Shown here one piece after another: positions 29,830 through 43,200 of a DNA stretch of 64,000 bases. Position 1 is the stretch's first letter. Each line of letters begins with the position of its first letter. The position numbers and the translations under genes are program-made. Under the pieces are notes generated by a model that did no database searches, was not told the DNA's origin, and saw only the letters and a list, made by a program, of their open reading frames with translations. Source of the stretch: Lepidodermella squamata (taxonomy: Eukaryota > Gastrotricha); contig JBLDXI010000017.1 of NCBI GenBank assembly GCA_047495785.1, forward strand, positions 1,302,001-1,366,000, given 5' to 3'.

Positions 29830-32091
29830 CAATCTTCGCATTAGTAATTGGACATTTGAAAGCCTGGGAAAATGGCGCAAATCGCGACATGTATCTGTTA
29901 ACCCTGAAAAATCGGAAAAAATGTAGGTCATCAAGGCTATTTGATAAAAAATAAACCTATTCGATGTGACCGGAAAATTGGCGGCATCATAATCAACAAG
30001 ACAAAATGCCTACAATGTAATTATTTTTAGGAGTTGGTTGATAGAAAAAAACCTCTTACCTGAGCATTGGCAATGAAAAACACTTGATCATCGGTAAATT
30101 GACGCCTCAATATTGGGACGAGCTTGGAACTTGCCAAGTTTGAATTATTGTTCATCTTAAAGGCATTATAAGCCATATGGACGCTGAAACTATCAGCTGA
30201 AGTTTCTTCAGGGAAACCTAAGACTAAACGAAATTTTTTGAAAATTTCAGTAATTGTTTGCAAATTTTCCGTCTTACTTTTCAAGATTTGTCCAAGATCG
30301 TTGCCAATAATTGAACCGAGACTACCGAAGTTCAAAGCATCGGGGTAAGCTGCGTCGAAGAATGGCGGGGCAATTTTAGAACGAATTGAATCGGCAATCC
30401 GATCGAAAGGTCGTTTGATTTGATGTCGAACATCATTCTGGTACAGCGAAACAAGATTTAACACAAAATTATCGCCCATAGCCAATGCTTCGTAGTAATC
30501 ATCCTGCAATGACGAGTTGATTCGGCTGGAAATTTCCGTCAAAATAACATCGATATTCCCATTTAAATCCGCTACAGTCAAGTTTGAGGTTTTGTTCGCA
30601 GAGCGAAATTCGTCCATAATTTTGTTGAACAGCAGTAAATTTTCATCCTTGATGTTAAAATTTGCTGCATTCATCGCAAATTTGAGCCAATAATTCGTTA
30701 ATTCTTCACAAGATCGATTCTCGGCTGGTTGGAAGGTTTCAAGAGCTTTGAATACCATGAAGTTATGCACCACTCGTTTTGTCGATTCATTCGCCAATTT
30801 TTCAACGAGAAAATCGTTAAAGGCATTCAGATTTTGCGGATTTGAAGCCAGGTACAAAGAGTAATTGGATTCCAGGAGTGCTTTAGATCGAAAAGTGGTG
30901 AAATAATGATACCAATCAATAACAGGAACCAATTCATCCAGGTCAGAAGAGTTGAAGATCCGCGTTTCATTCCCAGGAAAATTCAGTAAATCCTTGAGAT
31001 TTTTCTCCATCTCATAAATCGAAGTTAGATTCAAGTCTGGCGGGAAAATAGATGGCGTTGGATCTCCTTTCAGAATCGGAACTTCAATTTCTAGCGAAAT
31101 ATTGAAAAAGTTCGATCGAAATTTCAATGGCCATCCGATGTTGAATTGCGAGAGCTTCGCAAATGTTTCATTGAAATCAGGAACGGTTTCATTGTCAGCA
31201 ATAAAACCACCCATCTCTTCTACGATCTTCTGTAACCCAGTTAAAGTAGATTGCCAGTCCTGATTACGACAGCTCTCCAATAATTTTCGCAAATTTTGGC
31301 TGATTTCAGGCGAAATGCTTGGCATTGATTCGTTTGATTGAAGGAAAGACATAAATGTTCGCTCATTATCAGCCGATTTTTCTCTTTCTGCGGGCGTCGA
31401 ATTTCCGCAGGAAAATTGGTAAAAATCCCGGCATGGATCGGCGCTAAAATTCATGGAATTTTCCATAACCAATAGGCGATTCGCACGGTCTTTAAAAAAA
31501 TAGTTTAAAAATTTTAAAAATTAAGGAGGAATTTTTCTACCGATATTAGTGATATTGGCAATAATTGACGGCGTAGTAGTGACATTTTGTGGCCGCCCTG
31601 TTGTTGTCGTCATCATCAGCGTAGTATTCGAAACGGTTACATTGATATTCGGTACTTGAGTTGTAGTTACGTTCATTTTCATCGATGACGTTGTAGGCCT
31701 TGCCGTGGTTGTTGGGTGACCAGCCGTAATTTTCGGTCGGGATGAAGTAGCCGAGAAATTGGCTGAAGTTTCATTGAATATGTAAAACCGAATTACAGTC
31801 CTCTTGTTAGCTGTTATCACAACGCCAGCTAAAAGGCAGCATAGGCTGAATAGAGCAAGCACTAGGATGAACAGAGCGATAAGTCGTTTCCTTGTAAAAT
31901 AATTCCCTGAAAATAATTTTTTTAAATTTCCACCCATTTTAGTTGTAAAATTGTATACCTAAAGCAGCCGGAATTAATCTTATTTTTGTGAAAGCTCCTT
32001 CCAATGTCGACGGGGTAACTGCGACCATTTCACCATCAGCGACGTAGTAGACCCTGGCATAAGGACTCGGTCTACCAAAAAGCGTTCCCAT
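29753..32091 (-). CDS. M13 neprilysin-like protein lacking the zinc site (M13-A)
   Basis: Five minus-strand exons, 31959-32091, 31541-31906, 30060-31489, 29957-30009 and 29753-29903, give about 710 aa. Order: a cytoplasmic tail (RPSPYARVYYV), a signal-anchor helix (LIALFILVLALFSLCCLLAGVVI), a Thr/Asn-rich stalk, then the M13 N-domain with DPCRDFYQFSCGN, many sequons, and the C-domain landmark APPFFDAAYPDALNFG. Where active M13 enzymes have HExxH this protein has GNDLGQ, and no ENxxD motif follows: the stretch between is missing. It resumes at DDQVFFIANAQ and RFAPFSQAFKCP. The expected end (SPMNP-KCxVW) is replaced by residues encoded by a MITE. It is therefore a catalytically dead surface protein, if expressed. 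The in-frame ATG at 31937 lies inside intron 1. Confidence 0.85.
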
Positions 32092-32430
32092 CTCGTTTTT
32101 ATTTTTTTTCGGAACAAAATACAAGAGTAATAAGCAGCAGATGATGTTATTATAGTATAATATGAAGATTTTAAACCCTCTTGCACGATCGATAATTCAG
32201 TAGAAAACTTGAACACGCATTTTATCGGACTGTTCAACTTCCTGACAGGTAATCCGATATTTGATTTTTTTTCCTTTATAGTATAAGCGATGAGAGAGGA
32301 GAGTCGTGATGTTTGTAGCAAAAGCATCGCATAGTATGTATTTCAGTGCTGATATTAGGGATGGAAACGACGCGCATGTGTTATAATGTTTTAGTTAAAT
32401 GAGCAAGCACGTTTGCTGCGATTGAAACTC

Positions 32431-35168
32431 CTAAAAGAATTCACACTTTGGTAAATTCATCGGTGAGCTCGCAGGACATCTGAACACCTTGAAAAAATCG
32501 ATCGATTGTGAAGCCGCGATGTTAATCCTGGAAAAATAATTACAAAAATGATCAATAATTATCAATATTGCCACCACCAAAACTGAAGGTCCAGCAATAG
32601 GTCTTCTATTAGGAAAATTGAGATTCCAACCTCCAAGAACCTTAATTTGGGGCCTTAGTAGTGCTGGAACCCTTCATTTAGGGTGTGGATTATGCCCTAA
32701 ATGATTAAAAAAATTACCTGTAAGGGCCAGGTGGATGAGAGCTGTATCGCAACCAATACAGGGTGGTCAAATCCGTGTAAGAAAAGCAGTCTTTCTGCTC
32801 GGAAAAAGCTCAAATTAGGCAAATTCTCCCGAATTTTTCAACTTTCAAACCTGTGCGAAAGCGATGAAAAAGGTTTGATCGCTCGAAAATTTGCGCTTTG
32901 AAACCGGCAAAACAACCGAATTGGCTGATGGCGTCGTCAAATTTTTGAACAAATCAAAGGCCAAATCAAGGCCTTCGATTTCCGCAATGTTTTCGCGAAT
33001 AGTTTGCCGGCTTGGATATCTCGTCCCATTGAATTGTAGGTTGCTTGTAAAATTCGAGACACACTGCTCAAGCCAAAGCAAGAAAACGTCCTGACCCAAT
33101 CGGTCATCTGTACAAGAAATCATAAAGAAATGCTGATAATTTTCATAATTTCAAACCGTGTAGAAGATGCATCATTTCGTGCATCATCGATTGAGCTATT
33201 GCGCCGAAATTGAACGCGTCAATGTAATTAAGGTCGAAAAATGGCGTGTGAAGCAGGCTCGCGAACAGTTTTATCATGTCGTAACTGACCCAAGCGTTGA
33301 GTTCAGACAAACCTACATCGGAATTGGTCATATATTCCCGCAAAAGATCGACTTGATCCCGCAGGTTGAACCTTTTGAAATACAAAAATCATCATTCAGC
33401 CTTCAGCTGTTAAATACTGACTCACTTGTACATTTCGATCGAGTTTTTGACGTAGCTGTCAGAGAAGGTTAGCGAATCGTAGTGATTATCAAGCAGGGTG
33501 ATGTTCCAAATCTGCCACGGTCGGCCGATTTTGAATTTCCAATTTTTCAAATTTCGCAAAACATCTCGCCTTTTCCAGGTGGATAAGTAGGTCGAGTTTC
33601 TGACAACGTAACGGAAAGCTTTCCAAGCTTCGGCAAACATTGAAATCGCCTTCGATTGCATTTCCTCAGAAACAAGCAGGGCACTAGCGGCGTACGACAT
33701 CGCCTCGACTGTGGCATCGGTACACGACTTTTTCGTTATCGGACTCAGAGGGATGTGAGGGGTGGTCGCTAGGAAAACCAACGTGTTATGAAGAACTCGT
33801 CGACCTTTCGCGCTGGAAAGTTGCTGTTTGAAGAAACTATTCAACCTTGTGATGTACAGCCGATCTTCATCTGTCAAAAATTCCATGCGAAATTCCAACA
33901 CTTTGTCATCGATATGAGTGAACACGGTTTTCAGCATCCTGTCCCAGTCAACCAATGGCGCTAGATTTTGAAGTTCTGACACATCTACCGACGTGTTTTT
34001 CGCATTTTGAAGGCGGCCAATGACGTAGGATCCAACTTCTTTGATCGACTTAAGTTGCGCCACAAGTTCGCGAATCGCTGCAAATTCCTCCTCGAAAACT
34101 TGAACCGAATTCTTGTTTGGCAATGGGACAATCTTTTTAGCTAGATCGTACATGGGTATATGATTGTGATGTCGAGTAGTCCCGGTCGACAACTGAACTA
34201 GCAAATCATCCGGGCTAACACTCATCGAATCGTAAGTGACGTGAATTTGCACCAAGGCAGCTACATTAAATTCCGCTAATTTCGCAATTGTTGTATTAAA
34301 ATCAGGTACAGTTGCGTTTAGGGTTTCAGGGGTCAACATGAAACCACCCATCCGATCGATTATTTGCTTCAAATCCGCGACAACCCGCTCGTCAGTCTTG
34401 TTCGCATTGACACAGGCGTCGTATAACTGCCTCATTTTCGCTAGGGTCGCCACGCCGAGTCGGTCTGTTTCATTTCCGAATTCGATGTGGTCAAGCAGTC
34501 GCCGGTGGTTGTATTTGCCCATTAACTCAGCAACGGTCATGCCTAATTCGCCGTCTTTCCCAGGTGTGCTGTACTGCTTGAAATTGCCGCACGCGAATTC
34601 GTGGAAATTTTCGCATGGACTCACGCTTAAATTCATGTATCGCTCCATCATCGCAACTCGATCTCTGCATTCGTCGGATAAATCGCAGTTCCAAGAAGTT
34701 TCCTCCGAGGCGTAGGCGTCGTAGTAGATTTCTTTCAGGTCATCACAACACTCAACCGGCGGCGTGTAAGGCCGGATCCAGCTTACTGTTGTAGTGTTGC
34801 CCCAAGTTTTGTTAGACCGGTTCGAAGCCATGTCATAGTCATCGACAGTCATGTTGAGTTTCATGAATACAATTTGATCGTTAAGGCGCATCAAACCGCT
34901 CATAAGGACTAGTTGGACTATCAACACGACCAATGCTATGAGTGTCACAGCGGCTGCCCCGAGGATGACAGCTCTTCTAGCCACAGGTTGACCTAATTAA
35001 GCCATTTAAATTGGGGCGTTGAAGGATTTATTTTAGCTCACATTTCTCCTCAGTTCTGCAGGGGACCTGTTGTAAATCGTTCGTTTGCGATATTTGAATA
35101 GCATCGGCTTGAGAGACGTACAGAACCCTATCGTAAGGCACTGATGGTGACGAATAGCGAGCTCCCAT
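32431..35168 (-). CDS. M13 neprilysin-like metalloprotease (M13-B)
   Basis: Six minus-strand exons, 35042-35168, 33426-34992, 33157-33371, 32851-33107, 32718-32794 and 32431-32527, join phase-consistently to about 779 aa, normal for the family. A short tail (PSVPYDRVLYV) precedes the signal anchor (VILGAAAVTLIALVVLIVQLVL), then SPCENFHEFACGN and the helical N-domain with several sequons. The catalytic part has ELNAW (NAY/F-like), PFFDLNYIDAFNFG, zinc site HEMMH, then LLHDDRLGQD, RENIAEIEG (zinc Glu kept, the usual Asp now Glu), FFIAFAQ, HPPGPYR, and the typical end FRCPASSPMNLPKC. It should be an ectopeptidase cutting peptides at the cell surface, though the Asp to Glu change could lower activity. 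It lies 340 bases upstream of its inactive sister. Confidence 0.88.
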
Positions 35169-36229
35169 TTCTCTCGCTTTTTTCCACAAAATTCAACGAC
35201 AGAATGATAAAAAGCTTCAAGCTATCTTTTTTGTCTCGTCTTGAATTAGAAATACTGCGTGCAGTTCACTCATTGATGTACGCAGCTATACGGAACTTTC
35301 GATCCGATCATAATCGATTGGCTAGTGCAGTTAGCCCGCACGGTTTGGTGCTGAATTATTTATATCGCGACAAATCAATCGTATCAACTAATGTAAGGCC
35401 ACATCGCTCTTTAGTTAACACCAAATTCAGGATCACAAAAAATCAAAGAGGCCGGTTTGAAGTAATCGTCCCGTCATTCCGATGTTCTGATTTAATCGGA
35501 AAAATGTTCTGATGTATTCAGGAAACTTCAGGGAAAAATAGAACGGACTGAATCGGTGTTAAACTGCTGTTTTCCAATATTATTTGCAGCAACCCAACCT
35601 TATGAAAAATTAATATAAGAACAAGAGGGGTCCGTGCGCTTTCTGCGAGCATTTTTTTCGTAAAGAATTGTTGAGGGAAGGTCCTGAAAAAACAACCTGA
35701 AAACCGAGAAATGTAACAAAGAATTTCCTGGTACCAATACACTGAGAGGTTCCAGTCCTTATCTTAGCGATTTTAGCAGGAAATTCTTTCGATTTTTCGC
35801 GATTTTGGCCTTTTCTTTCTCGATCCAATGATGAAGCACCCTTCGACCCTGGATTTCTTTTATAGCTGCCAGCCAGGCTCCATCAGGCTTATGTTAAAAA
35901 TGCTCAATATTGGCTTCCTGAACCGTTGACTGCTGATACGAATCATAGATTTTTAAAAAATTTTAAAATCAATCCGGAAAATCGATATCGGCTGTTCAGG
36001 CTGAATTGTGGTTGGTAAACAGATCGTCGATACGCGCAAAATGAGATCTATCTGTTCGGCTTGATAACAATAATTCGAGTGTTTTGAGACTCGAAAAATG
36101 ATATTTTGTGCTCTGGAATTCTATTATTTGCTGGAACCCTAGGACCATGCACACGCCCTACCGCCTAATATTCAAGACTTTTACCGACAAAAATAACACA
36201 CCAAAGGATAAAAAAGTAAACAAATAATT
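35169..36229. other. Intergenic
   Basis: No supported gene. A plus-strand frame (35144-35512) has no recognisable domain and overlaps the first exon of M13-B in antisense, so I leave it out. Confidence 0.35.
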
Positions 36230-37123
36230 TTATTCCGAAGACTGCTGTTTTTCATCATTCTTATCACTAGTATTATCATCAGAAAAAACATTAGGAATAA
36301 CAAGACAATTGGGCAAACTGCCTTCCAATGTAGCCATAAACGGCTTGTTGTTCGTCACATGCGGCAAATCGTTCATAACTAACCGCTTCAAATTTTGCAG
36401 TTGATACAACGAAGCCACGCCGCGATCTGTCACCTTTTTACACCCGCTGATGTCGAGGAACCGCAACGAGTGGTAGCAATTGTGAAGTTTCGATAGGCAC
36501 CAATCGTCAACATGTTCGCAATAGCTCATGTCGAGGTATTTCAATTGAGAACACCCTATTAGGGCTGTGAAGCTTTCGTAGACTAGAGGTAGGCCTTTTA
36601 ACACAACAGCTTCGATAGATTGGCCAGGGATTATAGTTTGAGGCATTAAAGTTAACAGTTGGCTGTCAGATTTCGCGGTAATACCGAATTTTTCCCCGCC
36701 GACTGAGTACCACTTTTGCGAGGTAGAAAATTTAACAGCCCCGCCCCGGGCCACGAAAAAGTAAGCAGCGGCCAGTTCTGGACTGAGGCCCTCTATCATT
36801 TGCACGTCGAATGTATACCGTCTCACGTGATCTTTCCATTGATTACGCTCCGCCCAAGATTTGATTCCCTAAGAAAAATCGGATTTTTAAGAAGGATTTT
36901 TTCGAAATCAATACTTTTTTACCTCCAGAGAAACATCAACAGGGTGAGATAAATTTAGAACGCGCTTCCTTAATTTGAAATTATTTTCGTTATCCATGGC
37001 TATTTGGACCTTGTCCGGTTGAATGTCGGGTGGAACTTGGCGTACAACTGACGGAAACATTTCGGTCGTCTGCTTCCGACTACTGCCAGAAAGACAGCGG
37101 CAAATCAACCGAAATAACGCCAT
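36230..37123 (-). CDS. DMAC2: DMAC2 / ATP5SL-like complex I assembly factor
   Basis: Two minus-strand exons, 36923-37123 and 36230-36868, phase 0, give 279 aa. The first ~30 residues are basic and Arg/Ser-rich (FRLICRCLSGSSRK), fitting a mitochondrial targeting peptide. The C-terminal half is a short leucine-rich array: LKYLDMSYCEHVDDWCLSKL, SLRFLDISGCKKVTDRGVASL, LQNLKRLVMNDLP, LPNCLVIP. The CxxVDDWCLSxL and LPNCxV blocks are characteristic of DMAC2, which helps build the distal membrane arm of respiratory complex I. The related ATP synthase subunit s is the alternative but is shorter and lacks the VDDWCL block. The acidic end (DDNTSDKNDEK) is not family-typical. Confidence 0.85.
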
Positions 37124-37259
37124 AGTAAAAGTCTAGTTTGAAAATCAAATTTTTTAATTGAAAAAACGCTTGTCGAGTACATGATACAAGACACATGAAG
37201 AAACATGATCAGCAAGAAAAGACATTAAAAATTGCAGAAAAAATTTAGTCATTATTTTT

Positions 37260-40200
37260 TCAAATCCATGGCAACGTCGTCGGATCGACGCGGCAGAGAT
37301 TGTCAGCCGATTGCGCGGCGGCAATCAATTTTTGAATATTCGCCGAGGTCGACATGGTCGAATGAGCCGCAGCGCTGGAAGTTGATGACGTCGACGATGA
37401 CGTGTCCATCTGCGAACTGCTCGATTCAGCCACGGCGGCATTTGATGCCGATGTCGAGGATGAAACGAGGCCTAACAGCCGCGTTGTGATGTTCGACGCA
37501 GCTTTATTCATCGAATTGATAACCATTTCTGTTGTTTCGTCGCATAACCCGGTTGTAGGGTAGTCGGTCGCTTCGGCCTTAGCGACGGATGGCTCCGTAG
37601 CCTCGCCTGGGGTCGGCGTCGAGCAGAAAGGAACGCGTTGAGCAGAACTGCCGAAATTTGGCTGAGCAAATAGAGCGAGGAAAACTTCTTTGAGAAGCAG
37701 TCGAAGTGGCCCGCTGAGGCGCGAATTCGGCGGTTGGGCGAGACAACGCGCTAAGCACGTCGCTGTTGCGGTGAATGGGCCAGAAATTCCGAGATTTGAC
37801 ATGAAATCCGCCAAAACCGGGGTCATTCGGAACGGAATAGGCCTATTCGCATCAAGATTAGCTGCATAATGAAAAATCGATAAAATCACCAAATCTCAGG
37901 TTCAAAATTCATACCTGAAGCTGGGTCGATCTCAAACTGGTAGAAACACACGGAAATTGACCCGGTTTGAAGGTCGATCATCAGCATTTCCGGAGTCAAC
38001 GGGGTCAAATAGAAAATATACTCGGCCATCGACGCAACAGCCAAACTGCCCGTGAACTAAAAAAAATCGAAACAAAATTATTAAGGTGGATCTAATCATT
38101 ATTTCAAGATTCTTACCCTCTTGCGGAACAAGAAATATTGCGTTTGGTCAGCAAAGGTTGTAGTTGCCCAGTCGCGGAGGAACGATTTCGGAACCATGGC
38201 GTGAATTTCTTTCAGCAAATCTCGCATAGCCATTTGATTAGGGTGGACAGCCGTACCACTCGCCTTGCAATTTTGCATGGCAACAGCTAATCGTTCGAAA
38301 TACTTCAGCAACGGCGCGTCGGGGTCGACGCCTCGCTGCCGGCACGAAATGCGCCAAATGTCACCCAGGGACACCCATTTTGTCGGGCTTTCGACAAAAC
38401 GCCAAGACGGGGAGACGGTTAGGGTTCGGACTGATGTGAAACGAACGCCACGTCTCGCTGTTTCGCGACTTCTCAACAACTGCGGGTTCAAACAACGGCC
38501 GAGTTGCAGAATCGTGTCTTCACACCGCATTTTCGTCATATGTTCATCCTCGCCTCGAACAAGCATATAACTGAAAATCTTGCCATTCGCCGCCAGAATA
38601 TGAACTCGGCGTAGCAACTGGCCAAATCGGAAAATCACGTCTGAATGCGGTAATATCTTGACGATATGCAGGTGACTGCGGTCGCGAGTGAAAGCTCCAC
38701 CGATGCCAAGACCACCGGCTATTGAAGACGACCCGGCCGGGGCGGCGGCGGCACTCGCCACCCCGCCGTCTGACGAGTCCATCGTAATCAGCGCACCCGG
38801 AGCGGCCTCGCCCGGAATCTCCAACTCAGCCAAAACATCGGCGTTGAAAATTAAGGCGGATGGCAGGCGGCGTTTTTTCACCGCTTCGTCGTGAGCAATG
38901 AACCGCGACTCAAGGGTGACTGAGTCGATTTCTCGCAGACGCAATTCATCGTCTAGCAAACGTTGCCATTTCAAAAGAATCGAGCTCAGTGAATAAAGCG
39001 ATTCAACACTCGAGAAATCACGCTGATATTGCTCGGCTAGGTTCGGCCACAATTGCGATAGTTGTTCCTGGGCTAGAGGTGACAAAGCCGCCAAATCCCG
39101 CGCGATTTTTTCGGGTAATGGCGAAACATCCTGGCCCTTATAGGTCATGGCTAATTGATGGTGGCATTCCGTAGCCAGCTGGGTCAATTTCATGGCGAAA
39201 AGGCCAGGTTTAGGGCTGTCACGGGCGACTGGGCTCAAATTTGAGAGGAGCAGCTCAACCGCAGAGACAAAAGTCGGATGGGAGTCGTAAATCGACCGCA
39301 TAACTTGCCCGATACGGGTTAATGGCTCCGATTTCACCGCTTCCTTACCCTCCAGGACGACTTCCATCTCCTGCTGAGCAACAGGTGGTACCGGTTGGGA
39401 TGAATCATCCGGCTCGTTTTTCACGTTAGAATCAGCCATATTCGCCAGTTCAGCTACGAGATTCTCGTCAATATTCTCGCCAAGTTGCTGCTTCACGTTC
39501 AAATACGCGCTGCGAAGTGCGTAGTACATCGGTTGGGGCATAACCTGGCTGACTAGAATCGCAGTTTTCGTCAAATGCCGCCCGGATGGTTGGCGGAGTA
39601 AGCAAGTGATGAATTGCGGGATCCAGTGCGCGAATTGAGCCGGCGGGATGAGATTTGCGTAGCGCTTCGCAAAATTTTCCGTCAGCCCATTCACCGCTCG
39701 CTGGTCGTCGAAAGTCAGCAGCCAGAAGACCCGGGCGAGGAATTTCCGGCCCTTACCCGGTTTCAGGGTTCGGCACGCGTGGGCGAAGCAGCATAGCGCG
39801 TTGATCGCCAGCGCCACTTGAGACCGATCGCGTAGGTACAGCTGTTCGAGCAACTCGCCCCACTGACCCCACGCGCCGGCCATGCTGGGCGGGTCGTCGA
39901 TTTGGAAGGCGGCCGAGAAGCATTTCTGCGCCTCTTCGACCTTACCGATATGGGTCAAAAACGACCCGCGTTGGGCCAGTAACGGCGCGGTCATTTCTTT
40001 GTTGAAATACTGCATCTTGCAAGCGTCCAAAATGTCGAGACCCTCTTGGAATTCGTGTTTATTACCCGAGGCCAGGCCGAGTTGGAGGTAACACTTCAAC
40101 TGTTGCCGAATACGGCGGAAAACATCGACAACCGGAATCGTAGGAATCGTGTAAATTCGGTCTAGGACTTCGAAACAAACCGGGTAGACACCCTGTTTCC

Positions 40201-43200
40201 TCGCAATTCGGCCGAATTGAATCAACGTGTGGCAGGACTCGTGAACGCCGACGTACATCGAAACGTCTTGGACAATGGTTTGTTGTTGACTGCCGCTCGG
40301 TTGATTCGAGAATTCGTTGGAAATCAATCGGTAGTTGTGCTGGCGCCAACTGACGATGTTAGACCAGTGTTCCAGGCTTTCGGTGATGAGGGGCAAGCGG
40401 TTTTTCCATGTTTTCAGAATCGTTTTCACCGTATGTTGTTGCTCGCGGGTTCCGGGACCGTGATTCACGGCTTGAACGATCATCGGCGCTTCGTTCAGCT
40501 CGATCACCTAAAAAATAGGAGAAATTGTATAAACTTGATCGTAAATCGATAGAAATAACCCCGAAGCCCAGAATCATCATGAATCTACAATTTTTGGGCT
40601 GATGTGATGTTCATTAACTTCATTAAGGCATACTTTGGCCCCCGTTGATCGCTAAGAAATTTCGAGCTATCGAAGCTCTCGCCAAGGCGAGGATGGGGAG
40701 GAAAACCGCCCCTGAATCGTTCATTTCGTGGTTCACGGGGGTTGTTAAGACCTACAAAGCCGCGGGAGGTCTTGCCGGTGACGACGAGATAGCGTGCCTG
40801 TTCATTCGCGCTCTGTGCGATGAGCGGTATCGAGATTTCAAGCGCCAGAACTTAAGGGCAGCAACTGTGACGTTGACGCTTTTCGGGCGGAGGTCGCACA
40901 CTCCCGAACCGCTCCGCGGGGACGTCCAACGCTCTGGCAGTGCGCCCTTTGCCAAAGGCAAGGCGCACACAAGACTGCAAACACTGCGCTAAATTTTATT
41001 CTCAACTTGAGAATTTTTCATGATCATTACGTTGCATCGGTATACATGGCCGAAATCGCGAACTAGAACTCGTTTGAGCTGAAACTACATAGGCGACATA
41101 TTCAGTTTCTCCTGACGGTTTACCGGCACTCTGGTGGAATTTTGCGTAGTCTGACCGCATCGCTGGTTTGAAATCAAATACGTTTTCGAACTTTTTTGAA
41201 CGTTTGTGTTGTCCTTCAACTCGATTAAAGATACTTCTCCGACCAAAGAAAAACTGCACTTATCATCTTTAAGGTTACAGAGCTTCTGTTATCGGATATC
41301 AAGCTATTCAACTAAATAAATCATGGCTTCTGCCGTCTAGCACAACGCAACTATCAGCCGAAGTTTTCCAGGTTTACGTTCCTTGGAACGTTCGAATTCC
41401 CAAGCCCTTTACAGGCATAATTCAGTAATCTTATCATAATTTAGTACGTTACCCCTTCCGTCCTTACTATGGCTCTGCGATTTCGACAGTTCACTTTGAT
41501 ATCGGCTTTATCAAACGCCTTTCTGGTTGGCAATGCATCGATAATTCGCCTAATTTATGACACCGCTGATGATGAAATTCGCGCATCTCATGAAATGAGT
41601 CAGGCATGGTTGTCGATTTTCCCGTACGACGATCAGCAGCTATGCGCTGATCTGTGCAAAAATACCTGCAGCGAGTACTGTGATAATGGATTAGAGTTTT
41701 GTCCAATTTTGTCGTACCTGCGTGTTCTTATAAACGTTCGATTATCCATTTCCGGCCTTAACGGGTTTTTCTCCAAGACGGCTCAGGTGGAGCCTATTTG
41801 GGCGAGTCTTTTGACCTGAATGCACGATTCAATGCGCACATAAACCGCGATAGCGCTGCCATCTGCTCTGCCGGAAAACCAGCGAGGCCATACCTTTTAC
41901 TACGGCGCTATCGAAAAGCGCCCTACTCCGAAAGACCCTTTTAGACTGTTGTAGGACACAGTTCAGAGGGCAATTTGACCTCTTCAAATGAAACATCAGC
42001 AAGTAAAAAGTTGCCAAGCATGATTTGCAAGCTTTCAAAGGAAACAATCGCCAGATGCGAATTATAACATTCCATCGTTTATAACATTAAAGTTTATCAA
42101 GTTATCTGTAAAATTTGCTCAACATTTGGTACCTGTTTTTCGATATCTGTACTACATGCAGCATTTGGATTTTGCAGTTTTTTAAAGAATTGGTCTTCTT
42201 TTCTCAAATTTGTTTTTCGATGCAACTACATCTTAAAAAGTTTCATACGTAGTTTTCCTTTGCTATTCATTTGTTTGGGATAATTTGTATATTTCAGCTT
42301 ATCTGTTTCGGTTTGGAGAAAATATTAATAATTTATCCGAGCTCGGATTGGTACTTCTACATTCACAATAGAAGAATGCATCAACATCTAACAACCAATC
42401 AAATTGACGAAACAGCAGCATTTTGCTAAAATACGCGAGCCGTTATTTCGATTCGGAGATAAACTTTCCGAGTCCAGAAAATCGGCCTGCAAACTGGAAT
42501 ATAAAAACAGAACTTTGTAGCATATATTTGCTACGTTGTTCGCAATTTCTGTACCGCAATTTCCAACTGTAAGCAATCGAAAGCGAATGAAAAACTTATG
42601 GGACAGCTGGTACACAGTTTTTCGTCGTGAAGTTACCCGTTTATCTCAAATTAATATTCTATTGAAACTTGAGGCAAATATGCAACATCGGGGGCAATTT
42701 TCAAAGTGGAGGGGAACTCTCATTTATCCGCTAACGGCTGATCAGAATTATCAAATTGTGAGAGATATGATTGCTCTCGTTTTCTCGGCGAAAGAGTTGG
42801 GAGGTCTGGCAACAGAGCCCTACGCCTCGAAGACTTTGGCACTGCAAGTGCTGCCAGCTGGAATAGTGAACGACTACGAAGAAAAGGATATCGAGAAGAT
42901 CGCGGCACATTGCAAGACTGCTATGAAGGTCACGTTCGAGGATTCGATGTAACGTTGTGTCACTTTCTTGATACTTCGTATCACATAATTGTCGCCGATG
43001 TGAAGGGGAAACCTTAACAGCTCCGACTTTCAGAGTTGTCCGAACACAACGGATTTCCAAACCCTAATGGCTAATTTCTTTTCCAGACATCTCCAAATCG
43101 GGAGCCATGCAATCCGAAGTGCCCCAAGGTTCTGTACTTGGACCGCTGTTATTCGCGATATGTTTGCAACTGTATCAATAATTCTGTTCGCCGATACTGA

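Noticed and set aside
31907-31937. ATG at 31937 as the start of M13-A
   Set aside because: It lies within a short intron with good borders (gtatac and tattttcag); an upstream exon conserved with M13-B supplies the start.
35144-35512. Plus-strand 122-codon frame
   Set aside because: ATG-started but overlaps M13-B exon 1 in antisense, with no domain or coding-like composition.
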